A DNA stretch of 64,000 nucleotides. Source: Planctomycetota bacterium. GTDB taxonomy: Bacteria > Planctomycetota > Planctomycetia > Pirellulales > Pirellulaceae. Below the pieces are notes generated by a model that was given only the letters and a program-made list of their open reading frames with translations, was not told the DNA's origin and searched no databases. The stretch is taken from the NCBI GenBank assembly GCA_024277285.1, contig JAJRVM010000163.1, forward strand, positions 12,697 to 76,696. Direction: 5' to 3'. A program made the position numbers and the translations under genes. Of the stretch, positions 1-9,018 are shown piece after piece; the first letter of the stretch is position 1; each line of letters opens with the position of its first letter.

Positions 1-644
1 ACACGCCGCCGAATCACATTGAGTTGCTGAAGTAAGGCCGGTTGCGGATGTGCTATCGCGCGATCCTCCAATTGCTCAAGCCGCTCGCTGAGCGTTTCCA
101 AAACCGGATAGTAACCGTCAACGATCGCATCCAAGACCGCATAAGCAAGGTAATCGGCGCCGTTCTGGCGAAGATGCGAATCAAAAATGTGGATTCGCTG
201 CCGAACCGGTTCCAGCGGATCAGAATAGTCCTCTTGGAACGTAATCACATAATTCGATCCCAACAGTATCGATACCTGCTCGTCTTTGCCCATCGCTTGA
301 CTCGCCATACTGACCGCGCGGCATATGATCACCTGTTGGTCGCCGTAAAGTTCTGCCTTGGGGCGCTGTGGGATATTGACGATATCCTCCATCGCTAACG
401 GGTGAATCGAAAAAATCTCGGCTAGCTGCCTTAGCGTCTGCTCGTTCCCCAAACCGCATACATCAATCCACGTGACCTTTCCTTCATCCAAGTGTTCCTT
501 GATGTGTGTCACATCTTCGAGTGTCTCTTCACGCACAGAATCAGCTGAATACTGAACGATTCGGACCCGGGATGGAAGCGCACTGGCGGGAATCACAAGC
601 GTACCGGGACGGGAACCGACTTTTGGGTGGCGTTTCTTGAACAT
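1..644 (-). CDS. corA: CorA-family divalent cation transporter, N-terminal part (runs off the window)
   Basis: This reading frame is open from the ATG at 644 to the left edge, giving 214 residues without a stop. The translation matches the soluble N-terminal domain of CorA Mg2+/Co2+ channels: a lysine-rich start, a segment reading TWIDVCGLGNEQTLRQLAE, then HPLAMEDIVN followed by IPQRPKAELY, and later a helical LERLEQLEDR region. These are typical CorA cytoplasmic-funnel landmarks. The two membrane helices and the GMN selectivity motif would lie beyond the left edge, so ion selectivity cannot be read. A GGAG-type ribosome site sits about 8 bases upstream of the ATG. The product would be a pentameric inner-membrane channel. 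The family call is confident; the exact substrate is inference. Confidence 0.85.
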   Translation of the reverse strand, partial: MFKKRHPKVGSRPGTLVIPASALPSRVRIVQYSADSVREETLEDVTHIKEHLDEGKVTWIDVCGLGNEQTLRQLAEIFSIHPLAMEDIVNIPQRPKAELYGDQQVIICRAVSMASQAMGKDEQVSILLGSNYVITFQEDYSDPLEPVRQRIHIFDSHLRQNGADYLAYAVLDAIVDGYYPVLETLSERLEQLEDRAIAHPQPALLQQLNVIRRR

Positions 645-1328
645 CGCGAACTCCGCAATCCTGGTGGGCAGGGTAGGGGGGGAGGCAAACTCCGCTTGGT
701 GAGCGGAATGTGGGATTTGATAATCTAGATCTTATAACCGTGGGCCAATAACCGGACAAGATGAATCGGCGGACGATCGTAAGCAAGCGAGTCGATAGAT
801 TGCGCAAAAGTGACGTGAATGCATCAGACAACGCCCCGATGCGACCGGTTCTCCCGCGCCCCAATCAATCGCACTGGGGCGGCGGCATTGCTGGCGAGTT
901 TCCACTCTTTGTTGGTGCAAACTGCTAGCAACAATGCAAGCGAACGTGGGGGAAGCAAGCGGCCCAGAAATTGGCCGATTGCACTTGGGGATTTACGTGT
1001 AAGCCAACTATGATGGCACGCCGTCTAAACGGTGTGTCACGGTAGGCTCGGAGTCCTACCTCGAACCGATTACCAACTGCCGCTCAAAGTGTGGTTTACT
1101 GCCGAGCACGGGGCGCCCCTCCCAACTCGAGTGCGTGAAGAGGTCGGCTCTTGTAGCCGTTGAAGAACGCGACAGACTCGAGCCAGGCTTCGGAATAAGA
1201 AAACGAGCACGCCACTGGGGGGTGTCACACGACATGGCATGCCGTGCACGCTTCATCCTGAACACATTTTGTGGTACGCAACTCTGCACTCTCAACTCGC
1301 CTGCTTCTGAGCGGGAAGGAAAACTGCG
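645..1328. other. Intergenic region, no gene recognised
   Basis: The divergent spacer lies between the corA-like gene (leftward) and the lipoprotein hydrolase (rightward). Short open frames on both strands lack recognisable domains and ribosome sites. It presumably holds the promoters of both flanking genes, but no promoter could be assigned with confidence. Confidence 0.5.
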
Positions 1329-3203
1329 ATGGTCACATCCCTAGGGCATTACATGATCCGGCACCGCCTCGCGTGTATCAGCCTGATAGGCATTTGCTTG
1401 CTCGTTGCGTGTAGTGCCAAAGACATGGATACGGCAAAGGCGCCAGCTGACCGTGCTCACCAAGCGGCAACACCGGACGACAACGTTAACATGGACAACG
1501 CCAGCATTGCTCGCTCCGGCGAGCGCACGGCCGTTGACGACGCGATAGGCGGATCAGAGCCGGTACTTCCCATGAGCGCCGACGTTGTGAACGAATCTCG
1601 CGCGGCGCCGCAGGTATCCGGGCAGAGTGAAACGAACGCCGACCGAATCGCCACCAGAGCTGTCAAGATGGCGACCAAAGTGGCAGCGCCACAGATGAAG
1701 CTCGACCTCCGCGTCGTTGAACCGCCTCGAGCCACGCTCCGTTCGCGATCGATGACAGAAGCCCCGCCGGCACCTGCAACCGTTGCACCAATGGCGATTG
1801 GCCCCATGGCGGTTGAACCAACGAACACTACTCCCAACGGCAGTGGGCCAACTACGATCAGGCCGTCGTCGGTCGGACCGATGGCAAACGAACCCGACGC
1901 TCCTGAATTACATGCAGAATCTAAACCGCAAAGGTCAAGTGTGCTCTCCGAAGACTCGGAACGAGATGCGTCTGCCGCACCGTACCGGGAGGTAACGGTT
2001 TTTTATGCGACCGACCGTAAGGCACTGGCAGCAAACGGGGGCAAGTCGTGGGGCCGCGAGGCGTTGCTACCGTTCACCGTTTCCGCCGCCGGGACCTTAC
2101 TGCTGTTCATCATAAGTGGGATGGGCTGGCATCGCCGTAAGACAGCGTCTCTGGCCATAATCGGAGTATTGGTCACTCTTTCGTTAGGCGTTTACTGGAC
2201 GATGAGCACGTGGGACCAGGTTCAACAAGTGGCTGATCCAGGAGTGCGTTATGGTAACGAGCGTGGCACGCTGGCGTACGGCGAGTGTACGATCACGATT
2301 CCCACGTCGCATTCCCGGGGCAAGATTGAACGTCCTTCCATCCTGCGACTCGAAGTGCGTGAAGATGCCGCGAAACACATTGTGTTACAGGCAACACAAC
2401 CGGCCGCCAAAGACACGTTTTTCGACCAGTTGCGCGACACCGTCCAGTCGGCCGAGCACGCCGAGGTGTTTGTATTCGTACACGGCTACAACGTCACATT
2501 TGACAGCGCCGCCCGGCGCACCGCGCAAATCGCCTATGACGTGAAATTCACCGGAGCGCCGATCTTTTTCAGCTGGCCATCACAAGGCGGATTGTTGAAG
2601 TACACCGTCGATCAAAATAACGTGCAGTGGGCCGTACCCCATCTCAAGGAATTCCTGATCGACGTGACGCGTAGAAGCGGCGCGAAATCGGTCAACCTGA
2701 TCGCGCACAGCATGGGAAACCGGGCATTGACCGCAGCCCTGCGCGAACTGCAGTTGCAACTACGGCAAGAAACCGCGTTATTCAACCAGATCATTTTGGC
2801 CGCCCCCGATGTAGACGCCGAGATATTCCGGCGCGACTTGGCACCGGCACTGGTCCAGTCGGCACAACGGGTGACGCTTTATGCATCGTCCAACGACCAA
2901 GCGTTGGCAGCGTCCAAGAAAGTGCACGGCTACGCACGCGCGGGCGACTCAGGCCCCGGCCTGGTTGTGCTGCCGGGAATCGAGACCATTGACGTATCAA
3001 CTCTCGATACCAGCCTGCTGGGACATTCTTACTACGGCAGCAGCAACCCAATCCTGCTCGACATCCACCAGCTCATTCGCGATGCGTTGCCGGCCGCAAA
3101 GCGTCCGTTCCTGCTACCGCGACCGTATGGAAGACTGACGTATTGGGAGTTTGAAAACATCCCGGCCACCGCGACACGCAACATCTCCCATGGACCGCAG
3201 TAG
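1329..3203 (+). CDS. DUF900-type alpha/beta hydrolase lipoprotein
   Basis: This predicted exported lipoprotein of 624 residues has a signal peptide ending in a lipobox-like LVAC, with the lipidated cysteine at residue 28. A long Ala/Pro/Thr-rich spacer (about residues 30-220) follows. The hydrolase part starts at a VFYATDR motif, a hallmark of the DUF900 (PF05990) alpha/beta hydrolases. The likely catalytic triad is Ser461 in AHSMG, Asp494 in APDVDAE and His566 in LLGHSYY; the HGYNV motif at 385 forms the oxyanion region. Between the VFYATDR motif and the core are two hydrophobic segments (about 244-292), an unusual insertion that looks like a membrane hairpin. The start is supported by GGAAGGAAA about 10 bases upstream of the ATG. 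The substrate is unknown; esterase or lipase activity is inferred from the fold only. Confidence 0.8.
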   Translation: MVTSLGHYMIRHRLACISLIGICLLVACSAKDMDTAKAPADRAHQAATPDDNVNMDNASIARSGERTAVDDAIGGSEPVLPMSADVVNESRAAPQVSGQSETNADRIATRAVKMATKVAAPQMKLDLRVVEPPRATLRSRSMTEAPPAPATVAPMAIGPMAVEPTNTTPNGSGPTTIRPSSVGPMANEPDAPELHAESKPQRSSVLSEDSERDASAAPYREVTVFYATDRKALAANGGKSWGREALLPFTVSAAGTLLLFIISGMGWHRRKTASLAIIGVLVTLSLGVYWTMSTWDQVQQVADPGVRYGNERGTLAYGECTITIPTSHSRGKIERPSILRLEVREDAAKHIVLQATQPAAKDTFFDQLRDTVQSAEHAEVFVFVHGYNVTFDSAARRTAQIAYDVKFTGAPIFFSWPSQGGLLKYTVDQNNVQWAVPHLKEFLIDVTRRSGAKSVNLIAHSMGNRALTAALRELQLQLRQETALFNQIILAAPDVDAEIFRRDLAPALVQSAQRVTLYASSNDQALAASKKVHGYARAGDSGPGLVVLPGIETIDVSTLDTSLLGHSYYGSSNPILLDIHQLIRDALPAAKRPFLLPRPYGRLTYWEFENIPATATRNISHGPQ

Positions 3204-3275
3204 CTGAGCTCGCAACGGATTCCGACAACGACCATGGCAAGGGAGCGGTGCGAATCAGCGCCCTCCCAAACGCCT

Positions 3276-3298
3276 GCGGAAGCCTTGTGGACTTCCGC
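3276..3298. terminator. Hairpin between convergent genes, possible bidirectional terminator
   Basis: Seven-base perfect arms GCGGAAG and CTTCCGC flank a nine-base loop in the 157-bp spacer between two convergent genes. There is no clear T-run on either side, so function as an intrinsic terminator is inferred from position. Confidence 0.4.
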
Positions 3299-3360
3299 TG
3301 CGCTCGTGCCGTCGCTCTTATTTCTGGAGCCGCTCTTACGCCGGGAGCCCATGCGCCCGA

Positions 3361-4974
3361 TCAGTTAGCACCGGTGCCGCGTTTCATTATTTCATTGAAC
3401 TCGACATTGTACTTCTGTGTCATGTCACGACGTACTTTCGCCGTGGCACCATCGATGTCGTTCATAATCGCACGTGCGGCGGAAGTCCCTTTGGCCTTCT
3501 CCTGGACCCGCACTTGCGTCCCCATACGCTGTTGTGCTCGCAGCCCAGCCTGTTGCGCAACAGCCACTTGTGCGCCAGCGGTAGCAGGGCCGTAACCGTA
3601 AGCCCGATTCCCTCGCGTATAGCTGCCGCGCACGCCCCAGCCACCGTAATAAGTGCCTTCGTAGTTGTACCCGCCGCCACTGGCCGAGTAGCCCGAAGAG
3701 GCGATGGAATTATTTCCCTCGACCTGACGCACTCGACTGCGTACCCCGATTCCCTTGATCGCCGCCCCGGCATTGCGGAACTGCTGCGCGACGTAGGCAC
3801 CGTAATTCAACATATCCTCGTCAACGTTCAGCAGCGGCAGTTGATCGATTTTCCGCGCGTACTTATCAAACCAGATGCCGTATTGCGCAATCCGTTGTGG
3901 TTCTTTGTTGCGGATGTCGCGGATGTACTGGTTTACGGCAACAAAGTACTTTTGCGTGGCCACGACTTTGGAATCCTGCGCGCCGGCACCCTGACCATCC
4001 TTCGACTCGGTCGGGATCGCCGATGCGGTCGGAGGATCCATCAAACTGAATACTTGACGCATTCCGGTGCTCGAGAAGCGGCCACTCAAACGAAGCTGCT
4101 TGCCATCGACTTTCCCATCCCACTTGGCAAAGTCGTCAATCATCGCCCCTTGCTTGGCCAAGGCCTCGAGCAGCAACTTCTTGCCAAGTCCCTTCAGGAC
4201 ACCGGCATCTTCGCCGAAGTCGACTTTGATGCTGCCAAACGACGTCTCCCCAAAGGTAATGCCGAGTGTGATACCACGCAGGCTTGTCAACACTTTGCTG
4301 ACCGCTTCACCATCAACTCCAGCAGAAGAAAGCATTTTTGATTCCTTCACCAATTTCCGCACCGTGGTCAGGTCCAATACATTGGTGAGATCCATGGCCA
4401 AAATGATCTCGGTCCCCGATTCGTCCGAGAAACCAATCGCTTCGGTGATGTACGGTGAAAACTCCGGAGTGTCGTCAGCGGTGGACTGGATCCAACGTGC
4501 CACTGCCTGCCGGCTGGCCGGGATCATCGTGCCATAGGTCGTCGGTCCAAGCTGGACCAAGTAGTTGGTCGATGGCAACAGAACTGCGGGCAGACCGACA
4601 ATCGTGTCGAGCGTCCCTTTTTGTTTCTTGGCAATGTAGACCATGTCGTGCTTACCGCTGGTCGATATAAGGCCAAGCTGCCAGACCGGGTGCATGAACT
4701 CGAAATCGGTTTGCGAGGCCATTACGTACTGCTGAGTGTCCGCCGGTAACCGGGTGAGGCCGCCTGCAATGGCCTTTTCAAAGTTAGTTTTCCACCCCTC
4801 ACGTAACGCAATCTCACTGTTAAATATCTTCTCGGCGTTCAACAAGATGACCGTGTTTACCGAATCGGGAATTCGCTTGACTAATTTGGCAAACTGCGCT
4901 TCCGCCGATGTGGCCATGAAAGTGGCCACCAAGCCACACGCGATAATGTGTGCAAAATAGTATTTCGTCTTCAT
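3361..4974 (-). CDS. Exported hypothetical protein, planctomycete type
   Basis: This 537-residue protein has a clear Sec signal peptide that ends at about TSAEA. The ATG at 4974 is chosen because a GAGGGAG ribosome site lies in the right place; a start ten codons earlier would put an unlikely segment before the signal. The body reads as a mixed alpha/beta protein with regularly spaced statements such as VILLNAEKIF and EIILAMDLTNVLDL, which are not tied to a family I can name. The C-terminal third has a Gly/Tyr-rich stretch (about residues 430-475) followed by an Ala/Gln/Arg-rich helix. No enzyme motif is visible. It is transcribed alone, convergent with the hydrolase gene. Periplasmic location is predicted; function is unknown. 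Confidence 0.7.
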   Translation of the reverse strand: MKTKYYFAHIIACGLVATFMATSAEAQFAKLVKRIPDSVNTVILLNAEKIFNSEIALREGWKTNFEKAIAGGLTRLPADTQQYVMASQTDFEFMHPVWQLGLISTSGKHDMVYIAKKQKGTLDTIVGLPAVLLPSTNYLVQLGPTTYGTMIPASRQAVARWIQSTADDTPEFSPYITEAIGFSDESGTEIILAMDLTNVLDLTTVRKLVKESKMLSSAGVDGEAVSKVLTSLRGITLGITFGETSFGSIKVDFGEDAGVLKGLGKKLLLEALAKQGAMIDDFAKWDGKVDGKQLRLSGRFSSTGMRQVFSLMDPPTASAIPTESKDGQGAGAQDSKVVATQKYFVAVNQYIRDIRNKEPQRIAQYGIWFDKYARKIDQLPLLNVDEDMLNYGAYVAQQFRNAGAAIKGIGVRSRVRQVEGNNSIASSGYSASGGGYNYEGTYYGGWGVRGSYTRGNRAYGYGPATAGAQVAVAQQAGLRAQQRMGTQVRVQEKAKGTSAARAIMNDIDGATAKVRRDMTQKYNVEFNEIMKRGTGAN

Positions 4975-5355
4975 CGAAAAGGCTCCCTCTGGATGACTCG
5001 CCACAGTGCGACGGTGAACGTGAGAATGTGTTTTCAGCAGATGTGAGTCGCGCCCAGACCAGGCTCAGAATTGGCCAGTGCGCTCGCCAGCAAATCGTGT
5101 GCCGCGTGATACCGTGACCACAATCCCGGCTGTCGGGACGTAACCCCAGACCCTCTGGCAGGTTCGGACGATACGCTTTCGTATTGTAGTTACTCAAGTG
5201 GCACATGTCACCGGAATCGGCCAATTCGTCCATGAATTAACTGTGGTAAAGCCAAATCGTCGCGAAACTACGGTGCCCCCCCTCGCAACCATGACACGAG
5301 CTTCCAGCACTGCAACACCGGACCAAACACCTCGTTGCCTGCCACTTCCCCAGAC

Positions 5356-5413
5356 GACCGATGATCCCAGACAGCCTCATTTTCGACCGATGATCCCAGA
5401 CAGCCTCATTTTC
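5356..5413. repeat. 29-bp direct repeat, two copies
   Basis: Two perfect adjacent copies of a 29-bp unit (5356-5384 and 5385-5413) contain the core CCCAGACAGCCT. The same core appears further right at 5487 and 5921 and, in the other orientation, five times at 30.9-31.2 kb. Confidence 0.9.
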
Positions 5414-5512
5414 TGAGCCCCAGACGCCTGCTCGCCTGACTCCGCGTCCGCTCTCCAGCTCATACTCTCCCCCAGACATCACAAACCCAGACAGCCTGAC
5501 TTTCGTTCACCT

Positions 5513-5935
5513 GATCCCGTTCCGCTCGCCGGACTCTCCACCTCTGAAACTCCGCCTACTCCGTGAAGATCCGTGTCAATCAGTGGCCACCCCCCCTCAG
5601 CGGAGTGCGGCGACCAATCCCAGACAGTCTTAACTCTCGTTTAGTTTCGTTGCCCTGGATCCCGTTCCGCTCGCCTGACTCACCACGTCTGAATCTCCGC
5701 CTACTCTGTGAAAATCCGTGTCAATCAGTGGCCCCCCCCTCAGCGGAGTGCGGCGACCAATCCCAGACAGTCTTAACTCTCGTTTAGTTTCGTTGCCCTG
5801 GATCCCGTTCCGCTCGCCGGACTCTCCACCTCTGAATCTCCGCCTACTCTGTGAAAATCCGTGTCAATCAGTGGCCCCCCCCCTCAGCGGAGTGTGGCGG
5901 CCAATCCCTGGCGGCCAATCCCAGACAGCCTGGTT
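5513..5935. repeat. Tandem array of about three 143-145 bp units
   Basis: Near-identical units start with GATCCCGTTCCGCTCGCC and include CCGTGTCAATCAGTGGCC, whose copies lie at 5571, 5716 and 5859 (periods 145 and 143 bp), and CCAATCCCAGACAGTCTT. Copies differ by a few substitutions and by the length of a C-run. The last copy diverges after 5905. The downstream isoaspartyl methyltransferase gene ends inside a further ATCAGTGGCCCC match at 5989-6000. Confidence 0.9.
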
Positions 5936-5989
5936 CTCCGGCTGTCCAGCTTTGGTCCGCGCAATACGGTCAGTGAGGCTCTGTGCCCA

Positions 5990-6796
5990 TCAGTGGCCCC
6001 GCAAGACCTCGCCAGTCATGGGCACAAACGCGACGGGAGCGACGCGGCGTTGACCAACCGAGCCATCGAGTTGTTTTTCGATCAACACCAGGTACTGCTC
6101 GCGTTTGCCGACAGGCATCACCAGTCGTCCCCCAGGCTTGAGTTGGTCAATCAGAGGTTGAGGGACTCGTTCCGGCGCGGCCGCCACGATAATCAAGTCG
6201 AACGGTCCCTTCTCAGGCCACCCACGGTAACCATCGCCGAGCCGCACGTGGACATTTCGAAATCCCAGTTCCTGCAACCGCTGCTGAGCCGACTGGGCGA
6301 GCGGCGGAACGATTTCGATGCTGTAAACCTGCTCGCAAAGCTGCGAAAGCACCGCAGCCTGATAGCCGGAACCTGTACCCACATCCAGTGCGACAGCTGA
6401 CGGGTGCGGCCGTGCCAGTTGTGTCATGAGAGCGACAATGTACGGTTGAGAAATCGTCTGGTTGTGGCCGATTGGCAATGGACCGTCCACATAGGCCCGA
6501 GCGCGCATATTCTTGGGGACAAAAAGATGACGCGGGATCTGCCGCATGGCGTCGAGGACTCGACGGTCGGTAATATCACGCGCCGACAACTGCTGCTCGA
6601 CCATCCGCCGCCGTGATTGGGCAACAAGATGCTCCGCCTGCCCGGCGCCCGTCTGTGGCTCGGAGCCTGCCGCCAAGGATGGTTGATTCGGATCTCTCAT
6701 ACCATCAACTCTCTCACTCATTTGCCAACAGGCAATACCGATCGAGGCAACGGCGATAAGAACCAAACCAAGGAACAACGTTCGAGACGTCCTCAT
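5990..6796 (-). CDS. pcm: Protein-L-isoaspartate O-methyltransferase, membrane-anchored
   Basis: PCMT repairs L-isoaspartyl residues in damaged proteins using S-adenosylmethionine. The 268-residue product has the family signature: HNQTISQPYIVALM near the substrate site, the SAM-binding motif LDVGTGSGYQAAVL, then GDGYRGWPEKGPFDLIIV, and the C-terminal VPMTGE. Unlike the usual cytosolic enzyme of about 210 residues, it carries an N-terminal hydrophobic helix (LFLGLVLIAVASIGIAC), so it is probably exported or membrane-tethered, as often seen in planctomycetes. The ATG at 6796 has GAGG eight bases upstream; the TTG twelve bases earlier is less likely. The stop codon lies in a short match to the neighbouring tandem repeat, so the very C-terminus may be repeat-derived. 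Confidence 0.9.
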   Translation of the reverse strand: MRTSRTLFLGLVLIAVASIGIACWQMSERVDGMRDPNQPSLAAGSEPQTGAGQAEHLVAQSRRRMVEQQLSARDITDRRVLDAMRQIPRHLFVPKNMRARAYVDGPLPIGHNQTISQPYIVALMTQLARPHPSAVALDVGTGSGYQAAVLSQLCEQVYSIEIVPPLAQSAQQRLQELGFRNVHVRLGDGYRGWPEKGPFDLIIVAAAPERVPQPLIDQLKPGGRLVMPVGKREQYLVLIEKQLDGSVGQRRVAPVAFVPMTGEVLRGH

Positions 6797-7404
6797 GTTT
6801 CGCCTCAATCACATGTCACCCGTGTGGGCTACTGTGAACGAAGGTAACGAGCCACTCCTCGTACTACCAAACTGGTCCGCGACATGCAAGGAATATCCGC
6901 GTTGGACGCGACTTCTTTCAAGACTTGCAGTTGAGCCCCAGATGAACGGCCTCCGGTCGTTGCGTTACCACCACGACAACAACCCGCGTTCACCGGATCG
7001 CCCTCATTGGATTGGCGTGCAATCGGCTGAGATTTCGCATACAATAAAGATGAGTGAAATGTCCGTATTGCCCCCCCGCTGGGTCGATTCGGCAGAGTTG
7101 AACCGAGGCACCGACACGGTCGATCACGCGTCGTCGATCAGGATAGGGCCTTGGCAGCTTCAGCCACGGATACACTCATTCTGGACGGTGTCACGAACAA
7201 GAACGCAAGCAGACTGTCTGGTCGTATCGAGTCGCGACGGCACCCGATCACGAACAAGATTCAATCAAGCAAACGGTATCGCAACAGGCTCCAGTTCAGG
7301 TGGAGCATGCTTGAGTGGCCGCCGACCGGCGCCCCAGTCGCGCCGAGCCGAAACGTCAGTCGAGTCCTGGCATTTCTACCGGCAACAGCACGCGGAGGTG
7401 ACCG
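6797..7404. other. Divergent intergenic region
   Basis: The spacer lies between the leftward pcm gene and the rightward HNH gene. One long open frame crosses it and continues over the HNH gene in another frame. Its translation has no domain, and the HNH gene accounts for the coding signal. No structured element was recognised. Confidence 0.5.
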
Positions 7405-8004
7405 ATGTCACAACAGGCCTTGCAGCGTCCCACACTGGTGCTCAACCGCAACTGGCAGCCGATCCATGTCGCCACGGTGGCACGCGCGGTAATCATGCTC
7501 TACAGCGGTACGGTGCGAGTTGTCGACCCGCAAGACTATCAGACGTACGACTGGGAAGACTGGTCCCAACTACGTCCTGCCCCGGACGAACACTGCATTC
7601 GGTCGGTTGCGCACCGCCTTCGGGTACCCGAAGTGGTCGTACTGGCCCACTACGATGGCATGCCGGGGACGACTGTGCCGTTCAGTCGCCGCAATATCTA
7701 CAAACGCGATCGTTACGCGTGCCAATACTGTGGCAATCAGCCGGCCATCGAGGACTTGACGATCGATCACGTCGTCCCGCGCGCTCAAGGAGGCGTTTCG
7801 TCGTGGGAGAACTGTGTCTTGGCCTGTTTCCAGTGCAATCGCATCAAGGCCGATCGCACTCCACAACAAGCCAACATGCGGTTGCGGCACGCACCCAAGC
7901 GTCCCGCTTGGCGGCCGCTCTACTCATGGCACGCCAAACCGATCCAGAGCTGGGCCCGGTTCCTTGGCGAGGCCTATTGGAACGTTACGCTGCGCGGCGA
8001 TTGA
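7405..8004 (+). CDS. HNH endonuclease family protein
   Basis: This 199-residue protein has a complete HNH/McrA-type nuclease core in its C-terminal half. A first zinc knuckle CQYCGN is followed by the IDHVVPRAQGG motif with the catalytic His pair. Next come W-x-N-C and a second knuckle CFQCNRIKADRTP. The N-terminal half (LVLNRNWQPIHVATVARAVI) is the conserved lead-in of stand-alone bacterial HNH proteins found in many genomes. The start is supported by GGAGGTGA six bases upstream of the ATG. No methyltransferase or other restriction partner is adjacent, so a housekeeping DNA-processing role is more likely than restriction; this is inference. Confidence 0.92.
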   Translation: MSQQALQRPTLVLNRNWQPIHVATVARAVIMLYSGTVRVVDPQDYQTYDWEDWSQLRPAPDEHCIRSVAHRLRVPEVVVLAHYDGMPGTTVPFSRRNIYKRDRYACQYCGNQPAIEDLTIDHVVPRAQGGVSSWENCVLACFQCNRIKADRTPQQANMRLRHAPKRPAWRPLYSWHAKPIQSWARFLGEAYWNVTLRGD

Positions 8005-9018
8005 CGAACCCGCAAAGAATCGTTGTCGCTGCGCCAACACTGGGCTGTCAACACTGGGCTGCCGCCTCAGCCGTTTCTGTCCATCGGCATTCCGCGCCGC
8101 GCATGGAAGAAACAGTCTGTCCCGATACGTCGCACCGGTGCAAGATTGCGTTGCTCTTTGAGAGGGATGCGCGATGGGACGCAAGAAAGGAAACGAGGTC
8201 GCCGGCGGGGGCAGTGCCGGCGACCTCGCATTCACGCGCACATCAGCCAGAGTGGGGTTCCACCAGGACGGTGAAACGAAAGGTGGGAAAGTTGGGGGCC
8301 GCCAAAGAGGCGACAGTGAAGAGAAGTTCGGCGGTAAGCAATCTCCTTTGAATCGACAATATGAAACGTTGCCACAGTGGATCAGTAAACGAATCCGTAG
8401 CCAGAATGGATCACCAGCGACACGTGCCAGGGTTCATGGTGACTAACAGTGGGCGTTTCCGTGCGCCAACCAAGCCACCATCGAGTCCTTCTTCTTGCCT
8501 CGCCAGTTCGTCCGCAGACTTCAAACTGGGCAACTTGACAAGCCGCATTAAAGCGTTGCGTGACGCAGGCGGTAGAGGACGGGAACCACTGACAACCGTC
8601 AGTTGTCGCGGTTTGAGGAGCACAACCGAGTTATTCCGCTCGGGAACAAAAAGCGATCGTGCGAGAACAAGCCTAACCATGACAACCTCGATGACGAGTG
8701 TTGCCAAATTCGGCGGCCTGGCGATCTCGCGTTGCGAGACCCATGGCTTTGCGTCCCGGCCTCACGACCGGTTTGCCGTTTCGGTTGGCGTCAAAATAAG
8801 AAAGCCAAAAAGAAACTTGATTCGGTTCAGCAACCGACCATTCGTCGTTGCTATTAAATAAATAGGTCGGAAATGGCTGATTGTCAAAAGAGAAGAACAA
8901 ATTTTTTCACAACGCGCTCTGACGTGCCTGGGCACAACAGCTCAGATTGCGCCCGCATTGGTCCCGTTTCTCCGCGTTCTATAACCGCCGCAGTGCTTGC
9001 CGGCAAGGGAACGACGGT
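8005..9018. other. Long intergenic region, no gene recognised
   Basis: About 1 kb between the HNH gene and the convergent binding-protein gene. A 90-codon frame at 8174-8446 has a fair ribosome site but a composition (Gly/Lys/Arg, almost no hydrophobic residues) unlike a folded protein, and a perfect 12-bp hairpin lies inside it. The right 250 bases are AT-rich compared with the surroundings. No known RNA gene was recognised. Confidence 0.5.
8195..8227. terminator. Perfect 12-bp GC-rich hairpin
   Basis: Arms GAGGTCGCCGGC (8195-8206) and its exact reverse complement (8216-8227) enclose a nine-base loop, 190 bases after the HNH stop codon. No T-run follows, so it may be a transcript-end or processing hairpin rather than a classic intrinsic terminator. 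Confidence 0.45.

Larger units (their letters stand above)
4975..5989. other. Repeat-rich intergenic region
   Basis: About 1 kb without a credible gene. The left 370 bases show nothing recognised. The right part is built of direct and tandem repeats described separately. Open frames on the plus strand there merely translate the repeats into repeated Pro/Ser/Arg-rich peptides and have no ribosome sites. Confidence 0.7.

Noticed and set aside
3514..4341. A 275-codon frame opposite the exported hypothetical gene
   Set aside because: No start signal or domain; the minus-strand gene has a signal peptide and ribosome site.
5563..6053. Frames encoding repeated Pro/Ser/Arg-rich peptides
   Set aside because: They are translations of the 143-145 bp tandem repeat.
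6795..8351. A 518-codon open frame on the plus strand
   Set aside because: It overlaps the HNH nuclease gene in another frame and has no domain or ribosome site; it is a shadow of the HNH gene plus spacer.
8174..8446. A 90-codon frame with a fair ribosome site
   Set aside because: The composition is extreme, a perfect hairpin lies inside, and no homology is visible; kept as intergenic.
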